This document shows positions 23,676-30,380 of a stretch of DNA of 64,000 nucleotides, in pieces (position 1 is the first letter of the stretch; each line of letters begins with the position of its first letter). The position numbers and the translations under genes are program-made. The notes beneath the pieces were generated by a model. That model worked only from the letters and a program-made list of their open reading frames with translations. It did not search any database and was not told where the DNA came from. This DNA comes from Candidatus Thiothrix sulfatifontis (GTDB lineage: Bacteria; Pseudomonadota; Gammaproteobacteria; Thiotrichales; Thiotrichaceae), in assembly GCA_022828425.1 (NCBI GenBank), contig CP094685.1, positions 1,054,001 to 1,118,000 on the forward strand. Reading direction: 5' to 3'.

Positions 23676-24515
23676 ATGTTTGAACTGACCGAAGACACAC
23701 AACCAGCCAATGAAACCGTTTCAGACGATATTCAGGCATACATTGAACAAGTCATGCAGGGTTCTATAGCGTCAAGTTACCCGATTGATTACCTGATTTT
23801 GATGCTGATCGAAGAACCAGAACAAACCATTACGCCCGCCCATGTTGAAATAATCAGTTCCCGGCATGAAGCCCTTGCAGAACGGCTTGCCCAACTTGTG
23901 GAACTGAAAACCAGCCTGCAAGATGAATTAACAGGTATCCAAGAAACGCTTTCAGCACCACGCCCGACCTATGCCCAACTGATTGCACAAGGTGACATTG
24001 CCGCCGCTGATGCTTGGGAGGCTGAAAATTTACGACTGAGAGGCAAACAACAAAACATTAATGACAAGTTGTCGGGGTTTGGTGAAGCTGAAAAGCTCTT
24101 GAATAAGGAAATATTCCACCATGCCAGAATGCTGGGATACCTAAATAAAGCGGTCATCTGGGAGGAATACAAAACCAAAATGCAGCAATTCGCTGAAACT
24201 TTTGAACCCTTGAAAGTGAGTTATCTAGCGTGTGAAACACTCTATTGTCAGGTATGGCATAACGAACCAAGGCAGAAAAACCGGAAACATCGTAACCAGC
24301 TTTTAACGCTTGCCAACATACAGCCGGAATTAAACCGTGAATATGCCGCTGGTGTTTTGAAGGGTGGCTTGAATGCCGAGCTTATGGTGGTTGACCGCAT
24401 CATTAACAGCAAACCGCCATTTGTAAACCCTGAAGCCGCCGAGTTGGTTATGGATCGTCTGCCAGAACTGCATAAAGTAATTGCAGCAAAACCGCCTATT
24501 GATCGTCGTTTTTAA
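23676..24515 (+). CDS. Hypothetical 279-aa protein, possible cargo gene
   Basis: A soluble, helix-rich protein with a central coiled coil (about residues 65-110 and 125-160). There is no signal peptide, TM segment or recognisable catalytic motif. HNEPRQKNRKHRNQLLTLA is strongly basic. GAGGA lies about nine bases before ATG. It is alone on the plus strand and has its own promoter region and terminator, unlike the minus-strand small genes around it. Function is unknown. Confidence 0.8.
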   Translation: MFELTEDTQPANETVSDDIQAYIEQVMQGSIASSYPIDYLILMLIEEPEQTITPAHVEIISSRHEALAERLAQLVELKTSLQDELTGIQETLSAPRPTYAQLIAQGDIAAADAWEAENLRLRGKQQNINDKLSGFGEAEKLLNKEIFHHARMLGYLNKAVIWEEYKTKMQQFAETFEPLKVSYLACETLYCQVWHNEPRQKNRKHRNQLLTLANIQPELNREYAAGVLKGGLNAELMVVDRIINSKPPFVNPEAAELVMDRLPELHKVIAAKPPIDRRF

Positions 24516-24540
24516 ATCCACTGGCAAACTAACCAAACAA

Positions 24541-24565
24541 GCCCGCCCAACACGGTGGGCTTTTT
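24541..24565 (+). terminator. Terminator of the 279-aa gene
   Basis: GCCCGCC / GGTGGGC stem (one G:T or mismatch position) followed by TTTTT. Confidence 0.7.
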
Positions 24566-24581
24566 CATACCTGCCAAACGC

Positions 24582-24605
24582 AAAAAGCCGGGAACTTGCC
24601 CGGCT
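24582..24605 (-). terminator. Terminator of the toxin-antitoxin stretch
   Basis: AAAAAGCCGGGAACTTGCCCGGCT; on the minus strand the GCCGGG/CCCGGC stem is followed by T's. A nearly identical sequence lies at 26013-26038 after the integrase gene. Confidence 0.75.
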
Positions 24606-24633
24606 CTTTGGTGGTGGCTGTATCGCTACCCAC

Positions 24634-24828
24634 TTAGATAACTTCATTACCTACGGGTGGCATGTTCTCCCATTCGCGGGCTTCTTCCGACATAGCGTAT
24701 TCTGGATTACATCCCTCCAACAATTCCGCCAATGTGTAACGTTTGTGGGTAGGTTTAGCCGGTGCTGGTGGTACATCACCACAAGGCTTAGCGCCGGGGT
24801 TGCCCGGTTCTGTGGTGGTGATGTTCAT
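24634..24828 (-). CDS. MazE/ChpI-tail orphan antitoxin-like protein
   Basis: 64 aa. KRYTLAELLEGCNPEYAMSEEAREWENMPPVGNEVI (read in two parts) resembles the toxin-binding C-terminal arm of MazE/ChpB antitoxins (YSLEELL ... PPVGREVI). The N-terminal AbrB-type DNA-binding domain of MazE is missing and replaced by a Pro/Thr-rich stretch. No MazF gene follows. The ATG overlaps the DUF433 stop by four bases. It may be an orphan antitoxin that neutralises a chromosomal MazF-type toxin; this is inference. Confidence 0.65.
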   Translation of the reverse strand: MNITTTEPGNPGAKPCGDVPPAPAKPTHKRYTLAELLEGCNPEYAMSEEAREWENMPPVGNEVI

Positions 24829-25058
24829 GCCGCTATCAACACCTGTAAAGTGTGTTCACGGTTCGCCGCGAATTGTAGAGAGGCGATAATATCCGCCGCT
24901 TCCAGTTCCGGGAAGTCTTCAATAATTTCTTGTGTATCCATGCCAGCCGCAAGCCAGCCCAACACATCATAAACCGTAATCCGCAAGCCACGAATGCACG
25001 GCTTACCGCCGCGCTTGCCCGCTTCAATGGTGATTCTGTTGTTTGTCGGTGCGCTCAT
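24825..25058 (-). CDS. DUF433 antitoxin (VapB45-like)
   Basis: 77 aa from ATG 25058 with GGAGG seven bases upstream. ITIEAGKRGGKPCIRGLRITVYDVLGWLAAGMDTQEII is the DUF433 signature. DUF433 antitoxins normally sit next to a DUF5615 PIN-like toxin. No such toxin is encoded here; the next gene is the MazE-tail protein, which it overlaps by four bases. Confidence 0.85.
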   Translation of the reverse strand: MSAPTNNRITIEAGKRGGKPCIRGLRITVYDVLGWLAAGMDTQEIIEDFPELEAADIIASLQFAANREHTLQVLIAA

Positions 25059-25081
25059 TGCACAACCTCCCAATGCTGAAG

Positions 25082-25105
25082 TTTGATTGTTGTTACAGAT
25101 TTCAA
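25082..25105 (+). repeat. Inverted repeat framing tumE/tumA, left copy
   Basis: TTTGATTGTTGTTACAGA continues as TTTCAA. The complementary copy is at 25799-25822 (24 bp with one mismatch). An imperfect third copy is at 20121-20147 inside the 93-aa gene. Confidence 0.7.
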
Positions 25106-25476
25106 GCCGCCGCTTTGTTCTCACCCTTCAAGGTGAATTCTGTCCTGATTTCCGCAAAGGGGGAAAATACCCGCCCTGCTTCGTCACGTTCCAACAAGCC
25201 AATTTCCAAAAGCCTGCTTACATCCGTGTGAACGTTCTTCACATCCCGCCCCAATTGCTTAGCAAGTTCGCGGATACTCACCGCCGCTTTGCCTTGCAGC
25301 CTGTCCAGCAGTTCCCAGCGCTTGGGGGTAATCGCCTGAAACAATCCCATAGGCGTTTCAAAGGTGAATACCTCACCCTGATAACTGCCGGTTTCCAGTG
25401 CATCCACGAAAGCCGCGCCCATTTCCAGCAAATCGGCTTCTAGGTTGGGTTCAATGCGAATAATTGCGTATCTCAT
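25102..25476 (-). CDS. TumA-like antitoxin (HVO_A0114-type HTH)
   Basis: 124 aa with an N-terminal helix (IIRIEPNLEADLLEM) and a C-terminal winged helix (KAAVSIRELAKQLGRDVKNVHTDVSRLLEIGLLE). This matches the HVO_A0114-type DNA-binding antitoxins that are paired with TumE/DUF6516 toxins. The ATG overlaps the toxin stop (ATGA, 25473-25476), and toxin-first gene order fits tumE-tumA pairs. It probably represses its own operon. Confidence 0.82.
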   Translation of the reverse strand: MRYAIIRIEPNLEADLLEMGAAFVDALETGSYQGEVFTFETPMGLFQAITPKRWELLDRLQGKAAVSIRELAKQLGRDVKNVHTDVSRLLEIGLLERDEAGRVFSPFAEIRTEFTLKGENKAAA

Positions 25477-25763
25477 GGCTTGCCCCTCTCTGTGAGGATG
25501 TCAGTTACAAAATCCCGCCATACCTGTTCCGGTGTGGTGAAGGTGTAAGGCGTTTCGGTGTCGTAATAGTGCTTATGGTCGCCCTTGCCGCGTTCGTTGT
25601 CGTAACCGATAACACGTTGCCCCGGATAACCATAAAACAAGCGGTATTTGTACAGGTGGCTAGAACCCATAACGGCTTGGGGCAATGACCACGCCACGCC
25701 CTCAATAATTGCGCCGTCCGCAAATTCACGCCGCCGCTTGTAAATCAACACTGCTTTTTCCAT
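25473..25763 (-). CDS. TumE-family (DUF6516) toxin
   Basis: 96 aa from ATG 25763 (MEKAVLIYKRRREF). Family features are ADGAIIEGVAWSLP, YKYRLFYGYPG, RVIGYDNERGKGDHKHY and a C-terminal amphipathic helix (PEQVWRDFVTDI). TATACT ends seven bases before the ATG, a good -10 box, so the transcript may be leaderless; there is no Shine-Dalgarno sequence. GTTGG/CCAAC arms (25764-25768, 25777-25781) flank that box and may be the autorepression site. Confidence 0.82.
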   Translation of the reverse strand: MEKAVLIYKRRREFADGAIIEGVAWSLPQAVMGSSHLYKYRLFYGYPGQRVIGYDNERGKGDHKHYYDTETPYTFTTPEQVWRDFVTDILTERGKP

Positions 25764-25798
25764 GTTGGCAAGTATACCAACGCTTTGGGGTGGGTGCT

Positions 25799-25822
25799 TT
25801 GAATTCTGTAACAACAATCAAA
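25799..25822 (-). repeat. Inverted repeat framing tumE/tumA, right copy
   Basis: Complement of 25082-25105 with one mismatch, 36 bases upstream of the tumE start. Confidence 0.7.
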
Positions 25823-25859
25823 AGCCCTTGCCTGCCCTGCCAAGAATAGGAAAACCATG

Positions 25860-25877
25860 AAATAAAGCGCTTTATTT
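25860..25877. other. 18-bp perfect palindrome
   Basis: AAATAAAGCGCTTTATTT. It is perfectly self-complementary, next to the right AGTTGGGA cluster and between tumE and the integrase gene. It may be a terminator (T's follow on the plus strand) or an operator. Confidence 0.55.
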
Positions 25878-25883
25878 TCAACG

Positions 25884-25985
25884 AGTTGGGATAAGTTGGG
25901 AAAAGTTGGGATAAATCCCAACTCTGAATATCTATATAATACATACACTTACATATACATTTTTTAAAAGTTGGGAAAGTTGGGA
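25884..25985. repeat. AGTTGGGA iteron-like cluster, right
   Basis: Exact copies lie at 25884, 25894, 25904, 25916 (inverted), 25969 and 25978. The first three are in tandem with a 10-bp period, as at the left cluster. An AT-rich spacer (TATCTATATAATACATACACT) sits between the two groups. The block lies just upstream in the minus-strand sense of the terminator after the integrase gene. The 25,764-26,065 gap holds no gene. Confidence 0.65.
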
Positions 25986-26012
25986 TATTTTTCTTTTTCT
26001 AAGAACAGGCAC

Positions 26013-26038
26013 AAAAAAGCCGGGAACTTGCCCGGCTT
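26013..26038 (-). terminator. Terminator of the integrase gene
   Basis: GCCGGG/CCCGGC stem flanked by A-run on the plus strand, T-run on the minus strand. It lies 28 bases past the integrase stop. Confidence 0.75.
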
Positions 26039-26065
26039 GGTTACGTTAACTGTTACGGTATCGGC

Positions 26066-27388
26066 TTACTTCCCTTTGGTTTGAAACGGTATCACCTGCC
26101 CGCCCGCCCTCAGTTGGTCTAGGTAGTCTGCCCACACCTGCATCATGTCGCGCCTCACATCCACGTACACGGGGCAATCTGCCCTATCGTAAGCCGCTTT
26201 AATCGCGTTCTTTTCCTTATGGCCTAGCTGTTGCTCTACAAGCGATTCATCCCAACGTTTGCGCCCCTCCACGTACATGGAATTTAGCAGGCTGGATGCC
26301 ATGCCCCTAAAGCCGTGCGCGGTCATTTGACCATGAAACCCCATGCGCTTCAGTGCCACGTTCACAGTACTACGGTTCATCGGGTTGTCGCGGTTGTTGG
26401 GCATACCCTGAAACACGTACTTCTTGTGGCCCGATAGCGGCCTAAGTTCCTCAAAGATCGCCAGCGCTTGCGCGGATAACGGGATAATGTGTTTATTCTT
26501 CGGGTTGTTGGCTTGCTTAATGCGGGTGGGGGCTTTCATGCGCCGTACTTCGATTTCCCACGTTTGGTTATCCCAGTGTATTTCTGACCATTCCGCTTCT
26601 ATCAATTCGCCAGGTCTAAGCATCACCAGGGCGGAAAGTTTCAAAGCGCATACCGTATAAAAATTGCCGTGGTAATTGTCGATAGCCCGCAACAGTCGCC
26701 CCACTTCGATAGGGTCGGTAATCGCTGGCATTTGCCGTTCTTCTTCGCCCGGCTTGAATAACCCTCTCAGGCTTGGCGTTGGGTCGGTCTCTGCCCTGCC
26801 CGTCGCCACGGCATAGCGGCATATCTGCCCAATGCTGCCCAATACCTTCAAGTGGGTGTCGTGCGTGATGCGCTTTTGAATGCGCTCAATGACGGTTATC
26901 AGTTCGCGGGGTTTCAGTTCCGCTATGGGGCGCTTTCCAATGTAGGGGAATACATCCCGTTCCATGTAACTAACGGTGCGGGTTTGGTGGGTTTGGGACT
27001 TGTGGGCAAGATGATTCACAAACCATTCACGCGCCACCGCTTCAAAACTGTTGCTGTCTGCATCCGCTTGGTTGGCCTGTAGTTCGCGCTTGTATACCGA
27101 AGGGTCAATACCACGCGCCCGCAATGCCCGCGCCTCTTCGTGCCGTTCCCGTGCCAGCTTCAACGACACATCGGGGTAACGACCAATGGTGAGGGTTTTT
27201 TGTTTCGGAAAACGGTAGTTATAGCGCCAGACTCTAGTTGTGGTTTTGCCGTTGGTGGTTACGTGCAAGTACAGGCCGCCGCCGTCTGAATAGTTGCGTG
27301 GTTTTCCGTCTTTGTGGGGTTTGGTGACTTTCACCAGTGAGTCAGTCAGTTTGCGCTTGCATGGCTTGGCGTCTAGGTTTGCGGTCAT
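26066..27388 (-). CDS. int: P4-type tyrosine integrase
   Basis: 440 aa from ATG 27388, with AGAGG ten bases upstream; the longer frame to 27484 runs into repeats. The N-terminal DUF4102-like arm domain (KLTDSLVKV, YSDGGGLYLHVTTNG, LTIGRYPDVSLKLARERHEEAR) is followed by the catalytic domain. Its residues are Arg in LVMLRPGELIEAEW, His-x-x-Arg in AHGFRGMASSLLN, the GHK box QLGHKEKNAIK and Tyr in AAYDRADC. It inserts the island into the tRNA-Ser 3' end, next to which it lies. Confidence 0.96.
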   Translation of the reverse strand: MTANLDAKPCKRKLTDSLVKVTKPHKDGKPRNYSDGGGLYLHVTTNGKTTTRVWRYNYRFPKQKTLTIGRYPDVSLKLARERHEEARALRARGIDPSVYKRELQANQADADSNSFEAVAREWFVNHLAHKSQTHQTRTVSYMERDVFPYIGKRPIAELKPRELITVIERIQKRITHDTHLKVLGSIGQICRYAVATGRAETDPTPSLRGLFKPGEEERQMPAITDPIEVGRLLRAIDNYHGNFYTVCALKLSALVMLRPGELIEAEWSEIHWDNQTWEIEVRRMKAPTRIKQANNPKNKHIIPLSAQALAIFEELRPLSGHKKYVFQGMPNNRDNPMNRSTVNVALKRMGFHGQMTAHGFRGMASSLLNSMYVEGRKRWDESLVEQQLGHKEKNAIKAAYDRADCPVYVDVRRDMMQVWADYLDQLRAGGQVIPFQTKGK

Positions 27389-27431
27389 TTGTTTGTATCC
27401 TCTTGGGTATGGTTGAAGGATACCAACAATA

Positions 27432-27447
27432 ATACAAACATTTTGAT
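27432..27447 (+). repeat. Possible integrase arm-type site, right
   Basis: ATACAAACATTTTGAT is identical to 13387-13402. GATACAAG / GATACAGC / GATACAAC variants follow between 27475 and 27548. Confidence 0.45.
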
Positions 27448-27489
27448 GCGCTTCAGTGAGCCAACTTGATACAAGCTGATACAAGAAAA

Positions 27490-27520
27490 CCCTTACAGAT
27501 TGCGGCCTGTAAGGGCTTTT
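27490..27520. terminator. Hairpin downstream of tRNA-Ser
   Basis: CCCTTACAG / CTGTAAGGG, nine bp, then CTTTTTGG on the plus strand; on the minus strand the stem ends in GGGTTTTC. It lies inside the island and replaces the tRNA terminator that the island displaced. Confidence 0.7.
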
Positions 27521-27549
27521 TGGTTCAAGCTGATACAGCCTGATACAAC

Positions 27550-27572
27550 ATATTGGCGGAGAGAAAGGGATT
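27550..27572. repeat. att repeat, right end of island (tRNA side)
   Basis: Identical 23 bases to 13294-13316. This copy is the real tRNA-Ser 3' end. Confidence 0.92.
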
Positions 27573-27641
27573 CGAACCCTTGATACGTTGCCGTATACAC
27601 ACTTTCCAGGCGTGCTCCTTCGACCACTCGGACACCTCTCC
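27554..27641 (-). tRNA. tRNA-Ser (anticodon GGA)
   Basis: 88 nt with encoded CCA at 27554-27556. The acceptor stem GGAGAGG pairs with TCTCTCC (one G:U). Long variable arm, GTTCGAATC T loop. The anticodon GGA (27605-27607 on the plus strand reads TCC) sits in CTGGAAA. It resembles E. coli tRNA-Ser(GGA). Its 3' end is the island attachment site and is regenerated by insertion. Confidence 0.97.
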
Positions 27642-27835
27642 GCGAGATTCTACACAAGGGCAAAATCAAGGGCGCAATCGTAACGCAGCAGCGGTAGCTT
27701 GTAAACCGTGGAACCGGATTTTCACGCGGCAGGGCGAAATATGCAGTTGGTCGGCTAAGGTTCGACAGCGGGGCGGGGATGCGCTAGAGTGAAATACGGG
27801 GTTCATAACAATAAATAAAAGCTAAATAAACAGCC

Positions 27836-28891
27836 ATGGCATTGATTCCAACATTTCAAACATTCATACGCTGGTGGGGTGAAGGCTTATACAACGGTCT
27901 CCCTAACGCCGCTCGCAAACTGTTTCGCACCGCCTTGCCGCGCTTGGTCTTGCACACGCACGACGGGCACAGCGTCGATGTGCAGTGGTCGCAGGACGGC
28001 AAATCACAAATGCGCGGTCAATTCGCATTACAAGGTGGCAATACCCAACACAGCGATTTGCTGCCTGCTGCCGCTAACGGCAAGCCTTACGAGGTGGAAT
28101 TGTGTTTGGGAAAGAGCCAAGTTTTGGCGCTGCAACACCATTTCCCGGAAGCCGTTAAAGAAAATCTGCAACAAGTATTGAGTTATCAATTGGATCGCCT
28201 GACGCCGTTCACGGCTGACAGTGCGCTGTTTGATGCGCGTGTGGCGCAGCACGATAAGGGGCGCAAAGAAATCCTTGCGGATATTTTTGTGGTTCCCAAG
28301 CATGTGGTGGAACGCTTTAACCGCTTATTAGCCGATATTGGGATAGAGCCGGTGCGGGTGGTGTCGGTCGCAGGGGCGGATAAAGGCATTAATCTCGCCG
28401 CTCGCCAAGATTCTAAGAATACACAAGGTTGGTCGCGGATTCCGCTGTACGCTTTTCTGGGGGCATTGGTGCTCTCGTTGGCGGTGCCATTGGGTTACAA
28501 ATACCGTCGGGTGGATCAGATTGAAACCGCGTTAGCCGAAGTGCGCAGCAATTCAGCAGAACAATTGGCGATTCGTGAAAAGCTGGTGGCTGCTGAAGAG
28601 GCACTAACCTTTATAGAGTTAAAGCGCAAAACGTCACCCATGGCGCTGGATGTGGTGGAAACCCTGTCGGCAATGATTCCTGAACATACCTGGTTGGAAC
28701 GTTTGGAAATGCAAGGCGGTAAGCTGGAAATTCGTGGCGAATCGGGGATGGCATTGAGCCTCATTGATACGCTGGAAGATGCGGCTGAGTTTACCGCAGT
28801 GCGTTTTAAATCGCCTGTGACCCGCAATAAAGACAATGGGCGTGACCGTTTCCATATCGAAGCGACTTTGGAGGTTCCTCATGCTGAATAA
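27836..28891 (+). CDS. gspL: Type II secretion protein GspL (PilM/PilN-like)
   Basis: 351 aa. The N-terminal actin-like GspL half (SKSQVLALQHHFPEAVKENLQQVLSYQLDRLTPF, split) with DIFVVPKHVVERFNRLLADI is followed by one TM segment (IPLYAFLGALVLSLAVPLGYKY). A periplasmic PilN-like ferredoxin-fold ends the protein (IPEHTWLERLEMQGGKLEI). In the type II system it links the ATPase to the inner-membrane platform. Its stop overlaps the gspM start. 27,642-27,835, before it, shows nothing else. Confidence 0.85.
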   Translation: MALIPTFQTFIRWWGEGLYNGLPNAARKLFRTALPRLVLHTHDGHSVDVQWSQDGKSQMRGQFALQGGNTQHSDLLPAAANGKPYEVELCLGKSQVLALQHHFPEAVKENLQQVLSYQLDRLTPFTADSALFDARVAQHDKGRKEILADIFVVPKHVVERFNRLLADIGIEPVRVVSVAGADKGINLAARQDSKNTQGWSRIPLYAFLGALVLSLAVPLGYKYRRVDQIETALAEVRSNSAEQLAIREKLVAAEEALTFIELKRKTSPMALDVVETLSAMIPEHTWLERLEMQGGKLEIRGESGMALSLIDTLEDAAEFTAVRFKSPVTRNKDNGRDRFHIEATLEVPHAE

Positions 28892-29486
28892 GGCATTTTG
28901 GCAGCAGCATCAGGTATTGCTGGCGTGGAGTTTATTGGCGTTGCTGCTGGTTATCGGGCTGTTTCTGGTGGTGATTCCTAGCGTGCAAAAGTCGTGGGAG
29001 TTGAGTGAACGCATTGAAACCGGCTATGAACAGCTTACCCGCTTTCGGCAAATGGCAGCCGCTACGCCGGAATTCATGGCGGAATACGAGCGCGTGCAGC
29101 AAAACGGTTTGGATAAATTGTTTTACCCCGCAGGCATGACCTCGGCGCAGGTGGCCAAAGAATTGCAGAAGAATCTGGCAACCGTGATTATCCGTGACAA
29201 CGGCGTACTGCTGAGTTCGGAAGTATTGGATGTGCAGCAAACCGAGGCAGAGCAAGCGAATACCGCGTATCAGCGGGTGATGGTCAAAGCGGTTTTTCAG
29301 AGCGAACCGGCGTTATTGCGCGAAGTCTTGCATCAGGCGTATCAAGCGCGTCCGCTCATGTTTGTGGAAAGCCTTGATGTTAAACCCATGGGTTCTGAGG
29401 ACGAAAAAACGCAAGTGGTGAAAGCCGAAGTGCAAATTTCAACCTATTGGCGCGGCGGGGAGGTGCAACATGAAGCGCTTGATTAA
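28881..29486 (+). CDS. gspM: Type II secretion protein GspM
   Basis: 201 aa from ATG 28881, in the end of gspL (11-base overlap); GGAGG lies upstream. A single N-terminal TM (LLAWSLLALLLVIGLFLVVIP) is followed by a periplasmic domain with a coiled coil and a ferredoxin-like part of the GspM/PilO type. It partners GspL in the inner-membrane assembly platform. Confidence 0.8.
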   Translation: MLNKAFWQQHQVLLAWSLLALLLVIGLFLVVIPSVQKSWELSERIETGYEQLTRFRQMAAATPEFMAEYERVQQNGLDKLFYPAGMTSAQVAKELQKNLATVIIRDNGVLLSSEVLDVQQTEAEQANTAYQRVMVKAVFQSEPALLREVLHQAYQARPLMFVESLDVKPMGSEDEKTQVVKAEVQISTYWRGGEVQHEALD

Positions 29487-30255
29487 ACCACCGATACAGT
29501 CTTTATTGTGGTTGGGTGGGGCAATATTGTTGGGCAGCACCGGCTGGAGTTTGGTGAGCCTGAAACTGTTGGAAGCCGAACAGTCGCAGCAATCCAGTGC
29601 TGTCAGTGTGAAAATTCCTGACGCCAGTGTGCTGGATGCGCCCGATTTAAACCGTTATGCGCAAATGGTGAGCGCTCCCTTGTTTTGGGAAAGCCGCAAA
29701 AAGGTGGAGCCTGAAAAGCTGGAAGCGCCGGTGATTGTGTCAACACCTGTCGATACCACGCTACCGGAAGGGCGTTTGATCGGCATTGTGGATTTGGGCA
29801 ATAGCCTGTTTGCTATGATGGAAAATGCAGCGGGCGGCACGGTGCAATTACGCACCGGGGATACGTGGGGCGCTTGGGCGGTGAAGGGCATTGATCCTGA
29901 CCGTGTGTTCTTAGCACTTGGCGATCAGCAGCAAGAAATTCCCTTAGTGGCGGATTTTTCTGCGCCGCAAGAAAACCCGCAAATGGCACAAGCCCGGATA
30001 GTGCGGCAGCAAGTGGTCGCGCAACAGCAGGCCGTGGCGCAACCAGCCGCCGCCGCACCAATGCCCCCTGCATTGCCAACCGCTAATGCGGCGAATATGC
30101 CGACAGCGGCTGGGATGCCATTCCCGGCTGATGCGCAAAAGCAGCCGCCTGCGTTGTCGGTACAAGATGCGTTGGAAGCGCGGCAGCGTTTGATGGCGTC
30201 ACGCTGGGGTGGCTTGACCGGCGAGAATCCTGCATCAGCACCGCCCGCACAGTAG
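29470..30255 (+). CDS. GspC/GspN-like periplasmic coupling protein
   Basis: 261 aa. A single N-terminal TM (QSLLWLGGAILLGSTGWSL) is followed by an HR-like beta domain (LPEGRLIGIVDLGNSLFAMMENAAGGTVQLRTGDTWGAWAVKGIDPDRVFLAL, split). The C-terminal region is Ala/Pro/Gln-rich. The HR-like domain is what GspC uses to touch the secretin GspD. It overlaps gspM by 17 bases. Confidence 0.7.
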   Translation: MKRLIKPPIQSLLWLGGAILLGSTGWSLVSLKLLEAEQSQQSSAVSVKIPDASVLDAPDLNRYAQMVSAPLFWESRKKVEPEKLEAPVIVSTPVDTTLPEGRLIGIVDLGNSLFAMMENAAGGTVQLRTGDTWGAWAVKGIDPDRVFLALGDQQQEIPLVADFSAPQENPQMAQARIVRQQVVAQQQAVAQPAAAAPMPPALPTANAANMPTAAGMPFPADAQKQPPALSVQDALEARQRLMASRWGGLTGENPASAPPAQ

Positions 30256-30380
30256 GCACAAATTATCCGATAAACAGTACTTTTTATTAAATTTACAAAC
30301 CATTAGTATAAGTAAAATCAAACCCGACGGCGTTAGTTAGATTGGGTCTTAGAATAAAAATAAAAAATGGGGTTAGCTTT

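Larger units (their letters stand above)
13294..27572. mobile_element. 14.3-kb integrative element in tRNA-Ser(GGA)
   Basis: It is bounded by the 23-bp direct repeat. A P4-type integrase gene ends the element next to the intact tRNA, and a replication operon (AlpA, TOPRIM, DUF3987) lies near the other end. The rest is small genes of unknown function plus toxin-antitoxin genes. There are no capsid, terminase, tail, relaxase or type IV secretion genes, so it is more like a satellite or plasmid-like island than a prophage or self-transmissible ICE. AGTTGGGA clusters lie near both ends. It appears complete and not decayed: every recognisable gene is intact. Confidence 0.9.

Noticed and set aside
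29944-30165. Small minus-strand frames in the GspC/N-like gene
   Set aside because: Antisense to Ala/Pro/Gln-rich codons; no start signals.
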